From assembly GCA_023269585.1 (NCBI GenBank), contig JAHFTC010000012.1, forward strand, positions 1-55,162: 55,162 nucleotides of DNA, read 5' to 3'. Below are positions 8,295 to 15,762 of the stretch, in pieces. The notes under the pieces are model-generated. The model made no database searches, was not told the DNA's origin, and saw nothing but the letters and a program-made list of their open reading frames with translations. This DNA comes from Opitutaceae bacterium. GTDB taxonomy: Bacteria > Verrucomicrobiota > Verrucomicrobiia > Opitutales > Opitutaceae. Numbering within the stretch: position 1 is the stretch's first letter; every line of letters starts with the position of its first letter. A program made the position numbers and the translations under genes.

Positions 8295-8891
8295 TCACTC
8301 GGATCGCATCCCGTTACCGTCGAGCAGTGCAGGCACAGTCTGTTCGAAAAGTTCGTCGGCCTGCATCGCGGCCAACAGATCGGCAAGCAGCGCCCGGCAA
8401 ACCTGACGTTCTTTGGCCCAGGGATCGGAGAGCAGGAAAAGCGTCGAACCAGCCTCGCGTGAAAACCGGTAATTTTTGATCTCATCTCCCCGCACTACGA
8501 CCGTCACCGATAAGGCGTAGACGTGCTCATAGCGCATCGGGATTACGCCGAGGCTAGCCCCGCTGACGACGCCTTTGGCCACGCCGGCGGCACTGGAACC
8601 GTCCTTCTCTGTCTTCTGGAACAGAATCTCCAGAACCACGGGGGCACCGGCCCGGCGATCCCTGACATCCGTGAACATTGCGGTCGCGCGCAGTTCCGCC
8701 AGAAACAGTTCAGCTGAGTCGTGGTTCGCACCACCGTTCAGCCAAACTGAGATCGGCGGATATTTCTTCTCCAAGTTCTGCCGATAAGCCGGTACGGAAA
8801 GCGTTTGGGGACCGGCACCCGCACCGGTTTGGCAACCTGAAAGCAAGAGCGCTAGGCCGCCCACAAGGGCGATGGTGCCGGCGCGCTTCAT
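8295..8891 (-). CDS. Predicted lipoprotein, unknown function
   Basis: This 198-residue protein has a lipoprotein signal peptide with lipobox LLSGC (Cys about residue 20). The body contains YPPISVWLNGG, alternating strand-like segments (APVVLEILFQKTEKDG, YALSVTVVVRG) and a Gly/Ala-rich stretch GVAKGVVSGASLGVIP that could insert into a membrane. It overlaps the upstream lipoprotein gene by 4 bases, so the two are likely translated together and may form an outer-membrane-associated pair. I do not recognise the family. Confidence 0.75.
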   Translation of the reverse strand: MKRAGTIALVGGLALLLSGCQTGAGAGPQTLSVPAYRQNLEKKYPPISVWLNGGANHDSAELFLAELRATAMFTDVRDRRAGAPVVLEILFQKTEKDGSSAAGVAKGVVSGASLGVIPMRYEHVYALSVTVVVRGDEIKNYRFSREAGSTLFLLSDPWAKERQVCRALLADLLAAMQADELFEQTVPALLDGNGMRSE

Positions 8892-9361
8892 GGAGCTCCC
8901 GGCTCCTGCGGCGGAACGGTGAGGGCCGGTTGTGCCGGCGCGGTCGTTTCCGTCGATGCCGTATCCATGTCGATCGCGGCACCACCCCTGGTTTCGAGAA
9001 TGAAGATATAGCCGCTACCGCGTAGTCCGTTGTGACGGTAGGTCTGCGGAATCCAGATTCCTCCCGCCATAAACCCTCCGGATGATGAATAGGTGTAGGA
9101 CTCGATGCTGATCCGGTACTTGTAGTCGTTTTCGCCCGAGAGCTTGCGAGCCTCTTTGTGAAAGACATTCCGGATGCCCTCCTCATTCACCACCGCGGCA
9201 CCGCTGACCTGGATCGAATAGTGCGTCTCGGTGATCTTGGTCGACTCCACCGAGTAGCTGATGCCCAACGGATTGGAGGTCGAACTCTGGCACCCAACCA
9301 GACCGAGCAGAAGAGCGCCGGCGATCAACAGTCGAAGACCAAGGACTTTGGAGAAACGCAT
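8888..9361 (-). CDS. Predicted small lipoprotein, unknown function
   Basis: This 157-residue protein starts at ATG 9361 (MRFSKVLGLRLLIAG) and has lipobox GLVGC near residue 24. The mature part includes a stretch of short polar strands (ISYSVESTKITETHYSIQVS), a glycine-rich SSGGFMAGGIWIP, and a Pro/Thr/Ala-rich C terminus. The stop codon overlaps the start of the next lipoprotein gene. No family assignment is possible by eye. Its 5' side is a 229-base spacer up to the thrC stop, in which I see nothing definite. Confidence 0.72.
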   Translation of the reverse strand: MRFSKVLGLRLLIAGALLLGLVGCQSSTSNPLGISYSVESTKITETHYSIQVSGAAVVNEEGIRNVFHKEARKLSGENDYKYRISIESYTYSSSGGFMAGGIWIPQTYRHNGLRGSGYIFILETRGGAAIDMDTASTETTAPAQPALTVPPQEPGAP

Positions 9362-9590
9362 GCAGCGATTCAGGTCGCATGCCGTTTCGGCTACAAGATG
9401 AAACCCCGCCGCCAACCTTGGAGAATCAGGCGTGCGAAACCCACGCTGTTCGCGCGCCGGGTTTAGCCGCGGGAAACGAAACCAACCAGGGCGATCGCGC
9501 CGTCACGAAAAGCCAACTTCGGGATATCCAACCTCCGGGAAATCCGGCTTCGGACTCCCCCGTCCCCGCGAGGAATCCTATGCGTGCTAC

Positions 9591-10943
9591 TCAGTGCGTC
9601 TCGATGAAGTCGCGCACGGCGGCGACGGTCGCGGGAATGTGGTGCTTGATGAGCGGCTTCGCCTTCAGCGCCTCGAGCGTCGGGTGGGTCGCCTCGCGGC
9701 CGATGGCCTGGGTGATCACCTCGGGGAACTTCGCCGGGTGGGCGGTCGCGAGCACCACGGCCGGGCGGTCCCGCGGCAGGTCCTTGAAGCCGCACGCCGT
9801 GTGCGGATCGACGACGTATCCGTACCTCTGATGCACGGCGCGGATGATCTGCGCGATCTCCGCGTCGCTCGTGCGCGAGGCGGTGATCGAGTCGCGGTTG
9901 AAGTTCGCGAACTGGTAGCGGCCCGTTTGCTTGAACTCCGCCATCACGGCGCGCACGCGGGCCGGGTCGCGGTTCTCGGCGAAGTAGAGGAAGCGTTCGA
10001 AGTTCGAGGACACCTGAATGTCCATCGACGGCGCGTGGCTGGGATGTACGTCGGCCACCGAGTAGTCGCCGGTGGTGAAGAGCCGGTAGAGAATGTCGTT
10101 CTGGTTGGTGGCGACGCGGAAGGCCGAGAACGGCACGCCCATCTTTTGCACGAGCCAGCCGGCGAGCACGTTGCCGAAGTTGCCAGTGGGAACGATGAAC
10201 TCCGCCCGCTCGCGCGCCGCGGCCGGCAGGCGCAGCCACGCCCACAGGTAGTACACGCACTGGGCGAGCACCCGGGCGAGGTTGATGGAATTCACCGCGC
10301 TGAGACGGTGGCGGACGCGGAAATCCTGGTCCTCGAAGATCGTCTTCAGCGCGGCCTGCGCGTGGTCGAACGTGCCGTCGACGGCGAGGGCGAAGACATT
10401 GTCCGCGCCCGTGCAGGCCATCTGGCGCTCCTGCAGCGGTGAGACCCGGCCGTCCGGATACAGGATGAAGATCTTCGCCCGGGCGCGGCCGAGCAGGCCG
10501 TGGATCGCGGCGGCGCCGGTGTCGCCGGAAGTCGCGCCGAGCACGGTGAGCGACTGGTTGCGGGTGACGCACTGGTGCTCGTAGAGGTGGCCGAGAAATT
10601 GCAGGGCGAAGTCCTTGAAGGCGAGCGTGGGGCCGTGGAAGAGCTCCAGGACGAAAGTCTGGTCGTCGAGCTGACGCAACGGCGCGATCTCGGCGTGGTC
10701 GAACTTCGTGTACGCCGCGGTGGCCATGCGCGCGAGGTCGGCGGCCGGGATGTCGGTGGCGAAAAGGGTGAAGAACTCGCGGAGCAGCTCCGGATACGAG
10801 AGCCCGGCCCAGCTCTGCCATTTGCCGGAGAGGTCGGGCAGCGTTTCGGGCAGGAACAGCCCGCCGTCGGGCGCCAGACCGAGTGCAACCGCTTCGGAGA
10901 AGGAGACGGGGGGCGTTTGGCCGCGGGTGGAAATGAAGCGCAT
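9591..10943 (-). CDS. thrC: Threonine synthase
   Basis: This 450-residue PLP enzyme converts O-phosphohomoserine to threonine. The family N terminus MRFISTRGQ, the PLP-lysine segment HGPTLAFKDFALQF (Lys110), the phosphate loop GATSGDTGAAA near residue 135 and VPTGNFGNVLAG near residue 235 are all visible. Length matches the bacterial threonine synthases that start with a RYxSTRG-like motif. The ATG at 10943 fits this motif; the upstream frame runs through a heptad repeat and is not coding. No thrA or thrB is adjacent. Confidence 0.95.
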   Translation of the reverse strand: MRFISTRGQTPPVSFSEAVALGLAPDGGLFLPETLPDLSGKWQSWAGLSYPELLREFFTLFATDIPAADLARMATAAYTKFDHAEIAPLRQLDDQTFVLELFHGPTLAFKDFALQFLGHLYEHQCVTRNQSLTVLGATSGDTGAAAIHGLLGRARAKIFILYPDGRVSPLQERQMACTGADNVFALAVDGTFDHAQAALKTIFEDQDFRVRHRLSAVNSINLARVLAQCVYYLWAWLRLPAAARERAEFIVPTGNFGNVLAGWLVQKMGVPFSAFRVATNQNDILYRLFTTGDYSVADVHPSHAPSMDIQVSSNFERFLYFAENRDPARVRAVMAEFKQTGRYQFANFNRDSITASRTSDAEIAQIIRAVHQRYGYVVDPHTACGFKDLPRDRPAVVLATAHPAKFPEVITQAIGREATHPTLEALKAKPLIKHHIPATVAAVRDFIETH

Positions 10944-10950
10944 GCGGAGA

Positions 10951-10999
10951 AAAAGTAGTGAGAAGCGAGTAGCGGGTAGCGAGTAGGAAAACGGCGCAG
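10951..10999. repeat. 7-base periodic array abutting the thrC start
   Basis: Seven heptamers: AAAAGTA, GTGAGAA, GCGAGTA, GCGGGTA, GCGAGTA, GGAAAAC, GGCGCAG. The core unit is GCGAGTA, and the array ends 8 bases from the thrC start codon. It lies in the short spacer between thrC and the end of the dnaX -1 extension. Confidence 0.75.
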
Positions 11000-11038
11000 A
11001 GCCGCACCGGTGCAAGTCCCCTGTCCGCTGGTTTTGTC

Positions 11039-11370
11039 TCAGCGCAGTTCGCCTGGATTCAGCTTGCGCACCCGCATGAAACGCGCGCGCAGGTGCTCGT
11101 CGAGGGCCTGCCGTGTCTCGGGTGAGATCTTCGCCACCAAGCTGTCGAGGGACGGCAGGCGGGTGGGCGCAGCTCGCGGTACCACCGGGATCGCCACGGA
11201 TGGCAGGTCATCCTCGCCCAGCATCGCGGCTTCGTCCGCCGCGCTGGGGCCGATGGGTTCGCCCTCCTCCACCCTGCCGCCCGTCTCCACGGGGATGGTG
11301 TCGCCTTCGCCGGCTTCGGCCTCCGGGGCGTCGCCTCCGCCGGATTCAGCCGTCAGCTCTTTTTTTTTTC
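11039..11370 (-). other. dnaX: dnaX slippery A10 run and open -1 frame (predicted tau C terminus)
   Basis: On the coding strand the dnaX frame reads GAA AAA AAA AAG AGC TGA. The ten-A run (11360-11369) followed by G allows tRNA-Lys slippage by -1 or transcriptional slippage. The -1 frame is open from the run through 106 codons to a stop at 11039-11041 and encodes [20 protein letters not shown], then an acidic/Pro linker and a conserved-looking basic tail (RQALDEHLRARFMRVRKL). The product would be about 485 residues against 380 for the zero-frame protein. GC-rich sequence just downstream could form a stimulatory stem. Confidence 0.8.
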
Positions 11371-12495
11371 GTCGGCGGGCGAGGCTTCGGCGAGGGCCGC
11401 GATTTCCTTCAACACGCTGTCGAGCGCGCGGGAGCGACTGCCTTCGACGGCCTTGAGGAGCGTGATCTCGAAATTGACCTTCTCGGAGAGCCCGAACTTC
11501 ACCCCGCCCTCCCCTTCATGCAGCGCATCGAGGAGGCGCGTGAGCTGCTCGGTCGTCATCTCGGCGCCGAGGCTGCGGCTCTTGCCGCCCTGCTTGATCG
11601 CGTCGAGCAGCGCGCGGCGCACCACGACCTGCAGATCGGCCAGCAGCCGGAAGAGATCGCGGCCGCCGGCGTCGAATTCGTCCACCATCGCCACGAGCTT
11701 GCGGTGATCGCCCGTGGCGACCGCCGCGGCGAGTTTCGCCACCTGTTCGGCGCCGACGAGTCCGTAGACATCGAGTACGTCGGCCTCGGTGATCTGCTGG
11801 CCGCAGAAGGCGATCATCTGGTCGAAGATCGATTGGGCGTCGCGCATGCCGCCGTCGGCCAACCGCGAGATGCTGGCGAGAGCCTCGGGCGTGACGTCGA
11901 TCTTCTCAGCTTCGGCGATGCGGTTGAGGCGCTCGCCGATGAGTTCGTCGGAGATCGGGCGGAGGTCGAAACGCTGGCAACGCGAGACGATGGTCGGGAG
12001 GACCTTCTGCGCCTCGGTCGTGGCGAAAATGAACTTCACGTGCGCGGGCGGCTCCTCGAGCGTCTTGAGCAGGGCGTTGAACGCCGCCGCCGAGAGCATG
12101 TGGACCTCGTCGATGATGTAGACCTTGTAGCGGCCCGCGGCCGGCGCGTACTGCACCGTCTCGCGGAGGTCGCGCACCTGGTCGACGCCGTTGTTCGAGG
12201 CGCCGTCGATCTCGATCACATCGAGATGGGTGCCGGCCGCGATGTCGCGGCAGGCGGCGCATTCACCGCACGGCGACGGCGTCGGACCCTTCTCGCAGTT
12301 GAGCGCCTTCGCGAAGATGCGGGCCGTGGAGGTCTTGCCGGTCCCCCGGGGGCCGACGAAGAGGTAGGCGTGCGCGATGCGGTTGCGGGTGATCGCGTTC
12401 TTGAGCGTGCGCACGACATGATCCTGCCCGACGACATCGTCGAAGATCTGTGGGCGCCACTTGCGGGCGATGACCTGGTAGCCGGTGTGCGACAC
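11353..12495 (-). CDS. dnaX: DNA polymerase III clamp-loader ATPase, zero-frame (gamma-like) product
   Basis: This 380-residue AAA+ protein is the motor subunit of the clamp loader. It has [19 protein letters not shown] at the start, Walker [10 protein letters not shown] (48-56), four zinc-binding cysteines (Cys67, 76, 79, 82), Walker B IIDEVH (127-132) and the SRC motif (171-173). I chose the GTG at 12495 because the conserved [10 protein letters not shown] should lie near the N terminus; another GTG exists at 12528. In the zero frame it ends as DEKKKS, directly at the slippery run, which is how truncated gamma subunits end. It follows the P-II gene by 87 bases. Confidence 0.95.
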   Translation of the reverse strand: MSHTGYQVIARKWRPQIFDDVVGQDHVVRTLKNAITRNRIAHAYLFVGPRGTGKTSTARIFAKALNCEKGPTPSPCGECAACRDIAAGTHLDVIEIDGASNNGVDQVRDLRETVQYAPAAGRYKVYIIDEVHMLSAAAFNALLKTLEEPPAHVKFIFATTEAQKVLPTIVSRCQRFDLRPISDELIGERLNRIAEAEKIDVTPEALASISRLADGGMRDAQSIFDQMIAFCGQQITEADVLDVYGLVGAEQVAKLAAAVATGDHRKLVAMVDEFDAGGRDLFRLLADLQVVVRRALLDAIKQGGKSRSLGAEMTTEQLTRLLDALHEGEGGVKFGLSEKVNFEITLLKAVEGSRSRALDSVLKEIAALAEASPADEKKKS

Positions 12496-12582
12496 GGGGA
12501 AATCGGGACAAAAGAAACCGCCCGACACTCGCGGCCGAAGGCGTGGAACGCTCGGCCGGTGCGGGCGGAGGGAACGGCCGAC

Positions 12583-12945
<363 letters not shown>

Positions 12946-13028
12946 TTAGGGACGCGGCAGGCGCGAGCAAGGATTGTTTGGGGAAATTTCCGGCGCTGTC
13001 GCCGCACTGTCGTTGCCCGTGTCCGCGC

Positions 13029-13493
13029 TCAATCGATCGGCTCGGTCGCGCGCAGCTTCGCCTCCTCGGTGAGGGTCTTGAAATCCTCCTCGTCGAGGAT
13101 CGCTTCGGCCGCGAGATGGAAGGCCTCGAGAAAACCCTGCGCCGCGCCGCCCTTGAGTCCTTCCTGGGCGGATTCGCGGATGTTGGCCACGACCTCGGCC
13201 GGCAGCCGTTCCTCCGCCACCTGCATGAAGAGGAAACGGGAGCTGTGGTGGCGCCGCGCGGGCTTGGTGCGGATCGACGGCTGCGGGATCGGCTTCCCGG
13301 CGTCGCCGTAGAGCCGGATGTTCACCGCGTTGATCGCCTTCTGCGCCTCGTTCCAGAGGGTCTGCAGGTGGGCGAAGTCACCGGGAAGCGGATGCGCGTG
13401 CTGCGCCGGCCAGTCGCGCACGCCGAAGATGAACTTCAGCAGCTCCTGCCGGTGCACGAAATCGGTCTGCGTCGTCTGCACCGGCAGCTTCAT
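13029..13493 (-). CDS. Conserved hypothetical protein (154 aa)
   Basis: This 154-residue soluble protein of unknown function has no signal peptide. It is largely helical by composition, with HRQELLKFIFGVRDWPAQ at the N terminus and an acidic C terminus (AILDEEDFKTLTEEAKLRA). The central segment is basic (RTKPARRHHSSRFLF). It lies 15 bases downstream of the small HTH-type gene, so the two probably form an operon. The start ATG at 13493 is the only good one. Confidence 0.65.
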   Translation of the reverse strand: MKLPVQTTQTDFVHRQELLKFIFGVRDWPAQHAHPLPGDFAHLQTLWNEAQKAINAVNIRLYGDAGKPIPQPSIRTKPARRHHSSRFLFMQVAEERLPAEVVANIRESAQEGLKGGAAQGFLEAFHLAAEAILDEEDFKTLTEEAKLRATEPID

Positions 13494-13508
13494 GGTCGCC
13501 AGGCCGGA

Positions 13509-13823
13509 CTACAGGCGTGCGGCCGGCGGGATCGGCTTGGGCACACCCGGAACCGGGGCCGTGATCGGACGGGCCGGCGGGGGCGTCGCGGAGGCGGCGG
13601 GCTTGGGCTGGGCCGGCGCCGCGGGCGCGGGCGCGGCGGCCGCTGGAGTCGGGGCGGGTTTCAGGAACGCCTTGAGCTGCTCCACCTCCTTGGCGGTGGG
13701 CTCGACATACTCGTTCGCGATGCGACTCAACCGCGTCGGCTCGATTCCGACTTGGCGGGCAGTTTCCGTGAGTGCGCGCGCCTTGCGCTTTTCAGCCAGT
13801 GCGGAGAGCAGCCAGTTGTCCAT
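13509..13823 (-). CDS. Small HTH-like protein with Pro/Ala tail
   Basis: This 104-residue protein has an N-terminal helix-turn-helix-like region (ALTETARQVGIEPTRLSRI, residues 17-35) resembling XRE-type DNA-binding modules. Low-complexity Ala/Pro sequence follows from residue 56 to the end. It could be a regulator or a small nucleoid-associated factor. It is followed at 15 bases by the 154-residue unknown. The tail may be an unstructured linker lacking a second domain. HTH assignment is by eye only. Confidence 0.6.
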   Translation of the reverse strand: MDNWLLSALAEKRKARALTETARQVGIEPTRLSRIANEYVEPTAKEVEQLKAFLKPAPTPAAAAPAPAAPAQPKPAASATPPPARPITAPVPGVPKPIPPAARL

Positions 13824-14007
13824 AGATGTCTTGGGTCAGATAGCGCCGAAAAGGATAGTCCTGCGGCGGAGCCTCCCGACATGGGCCAAAACGCTTCCAC
13901 CGGTCAACATAAACGACAGGTTCCCCGATTTCTTGAGCCGAAACCGGCTGCGCGAGGGTCCGGTTTGCCTTCTCGATCGGTGCCGCCTAACTCCCCTTCG
14001 CGTCACG

Positions 14008-14406
14008 ATGATCTTCCTCCGCCGCTTCCCTCTCCTCGCGCTGCTCGGCCTGCTCGCCGCTGCCTCCTCCGCCGCTCCGCTGGACGACCCCGCCCGCCAC
14101 TTTCTCGCGACGTACGAGCAGATCCGCACCGCGCTGGCGACGGACAACCTGGCGGCCGCGCGGACGGCGGCGCAGACCCTTCCTGAAGCGGAGCCCGTGG
14201 CCGCCGCCGCCGACCTGACGAGTGCGCGCAAGGCCTTCAAGGTCCTCAGCGCCAGAGCCGTCGGACTCGCCCGCGGCCAGCCGGGTTTTTTCATCGCGCA
14301 TTGCTCGATGTTTCCCGGCGGCGCCGACTGGGTGCAGACCTCCGCGGAACTCTCGAATCCCTATTGGGGCAAGGCCATGCCGCGCTGCGGGGAGTTCGTG
14401 AAGTAG
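14008..14406 (+). CDS. Secreted DUF3347-like protein
   Basis: This 132-residue protein has a signal peptide (MIFLRRFPLLALLGLLAA). The mature part ends with HCSMFPGGADWVQTSAEL, then SNPYWGKAMPRCGEFVK. This pattern (C-x-M, W-x-x, NPY-x-G-x-x-M-x-x-CGE) matches DUF3347, a small domain usually attached to, or encoded near, heavy-metal efflux adaptors of the CusB type. Here it stands alone and ends 8 bases before gluQ. Cys and Met in the two motifs could bind a metal such as copper, but that is inference. The ATG at 14008 gives the signal peptide. Confidence 0.75.
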   Translation: MIFLRRFPLLALLGLLAAASSAAPLDDPARHFLATYEQIRTALATDNLAAARTAAQTLPEAEPVAAAADLTSARKAFKVLSARAVGLARGQPGFFIAHCSMFPGGADWVQTSAELSNPYWGKAMPRCGEFVK

Positions 14407-14414
14407 CTCCCGCG

Positions 14415-15284
14415 ATGGCGCCCACCTCCTCCGGCTATCGCGGGCGCCTCGCCCCCTCGCCCACCGGCTATCTCCACCTCGGGCATGCGCGCACGTTCTG
14501 GACGGCGCAACAGCGCGCCGCGGGCGGCACGCTGCTCCTGCGCAATGAGGATCTCGATCAGGCGCGGTGCCGCCCCGAATACGTTGCTGCCATGCTGGAG
14601 GATCTGCGTTGGTTCGGTTTCGCTTGGCACGAAGGCCCGGACTGCGGCGGACCGCGTGCCCCCTACGACCAGAGCGCGCGCCTCGGTCTCTACCAAAGCG
14701 CCTTCGAACAGCTCCGCCACGCGGGCTGCGTCTACCCCTGCACCTGTTCGCGCCGCGACATCGCCGAGGCCGCCGCCGCGCCCCACGAGTCCGGGGTCGG
14801 CGGTGGCGACGAGCCGCTGTACGCCGGTCGTTGTCGTCCCGAACGCCTCGACCCCGCCGAGCGTGCCCGCCGCGCCGCCCTGCCCCGCGCCGGCCATCCG
14901 TGGCGTTTCCGGGTGCCCGACGGCCGGCGGCTCGATTTCTTCGATACCGCGCGCGGGGCGCAGTCCGCGGTCGCGGGGGCCGACTTCGGCGACTTCGTCG
15001 TCTGGCGCCGCGAGGACCTGCCGAGCTACCAACTGGCGGTCGTGGTCGACGACGCCGCGATGGGCATCACCGAGGTTGTGCGCGGGGCCGACCTGCTCGT
15101 ATCAACTTATCGGCAACTGCTGCTCTACGAGGCGCTCGGCTTGGTTGCGCCCGCGTTTCACCATTGCCCGCTGCTGCTCGATGCCGAGGGGCGCCGCCTC
15201 GCCAAGCGGCACGACTCGCTCAGCCTTCGTGCGCTCCGCGCCGCGGGCCGTAGCCCTGAGGCGCTCCGCGCCGAGTGGGTTTGA
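14415..15284 (+). CDS. gluQ: Glutamyl-Q tRNA(Asp) synthetase
   Basis: This 289-residue protein is a truncated glutamyl-tRNA synthetase paralogue that attaches glutamate to queuosine-34 of tRNA-Asp. It has the RLAPSPTGYLHLGHA class I signature (HLGH at 21-24), the zinc site CTC...YAGRC, and a degenerate KMSKS (RLAKRHDS). It lacks the anticodon-binding domain, as expected for the YadB family. It starts 8 bases after the DUF3347 gene, so the two are probably cotranscribed. Confidence 0.92.
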   Translation: MAPTSSGYRGRLAPSPTGYLHLGHARTFWTAQQRAAGGTLLLRNEDLDQARCRPEYVAAMLEDLRWFGFAWHEGPDCGGPRAPYDQSARLGLYQSAFEQLRHAGCVYPCTCSRRDIAEAAAAPHESGVGGGDEPLYAGRCRPERLDPAERARRAALPRAGHPWRFRVPDGRRLDFFDTARGAQSAVAGADFGDFVVWRREDLPSYQLAVVVDDAAMGITEVVRGADLLVSTYRQLLLYEALGLVAPAFHHCPLLLDAEGRRLAKRHDSLSLRALRAAGRSPEALRAEWV

Positions 15285-15407
15285 GGGAAGCACAGCCCCG
15301 CGGAGGAAGTGGCGCGCCCCGCGTCCGCCCGAGAGGAACCCCGCGCGTCCCCTCGGGCCGCGGCTTGACGAGCGGCGCCCCGCCTGCAACTTCGCCCTCC
15401 CACGGCC

Positions 15408-15671
15408 ATGCCCACCTACGTTTACGAGACCATTCCACAACAACCCGGCGCCTCGGTGAAGCAGTTCGAGATCAAGCAGAGCATGCGCGACGAACCGCTG
15501 ACCACGCACCCCGAGACCGGCACACCGATCCGCCGCATCATCAGCGGCGGCTACGGCTTGATCGGCGCCAACACCGGTCGCAGCAGCGAGAGCGCGGCGC
15601 CGGCCAAGGAACCCAGCCACTCCCACGGCGGTGGTGGTTGCTGCGGCGGCTCCTGCGGCTGCAGCCACTGA
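15408..15671 (+). CDS. FmdB-like small protein with a Cys/His-rich tail
   Basis: This 87-residue protein begins like FmdB-family zinc ribbons (MPTYVYETI) and keeps the middle FEIKQSMRDEPL and RRIISGGYGLIG segments. However, the usual N-terminal CxxC pairs are absent: YVYETIPQQPG replaces the zinc knuckle. A new metal-binding-looking tail, SHSHGGGGCCGGSCGCSH, closes the protein. The zinc site may have moved to the C terminus. FmdB relatives are linked loosely to regulation. A terminator follows. Confidence 0.75.
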   Translation: MPTYVYETIPQQPGASVKQFEIKQSMRDEPLTTHPETGTPIRRIISGGYGLIGANTGRSSESAAPAKEPSHSHGGGGCCGGSCGCSH

Positions 15672-15691
15672 TCAGTCCTGCGCGTTCAACA

Positions 15692-15736
15692 GAAAACCTC
15701 GCCCGACCGCCACGCGGTCCCAGGCGAGGTTTTTCG
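15692..15736. terminator. Bidirectional intrinsic terminator between fmdB-like gene and smc
   Basis: The arms AAAACCTCGCC (15693-15703) and GGCGAGGTTTT (15723-15733) are perfect inverses, with an A run on one side and a T run on the other. They serve both convergent genes. Confidence 0.85.
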
Positions 15737-15762
15737 TTTTCCGGAGCGGCAGACCGCAGTCG

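Noticed and set aside
10988..11038. tRNA or SRP RNA fragment near thrC/dnaX (GGTGCAAGTCC resembles a T-arm)
   Set aside because: No anticodon arm, acceptor stem or SRP helix 8 motif is present.
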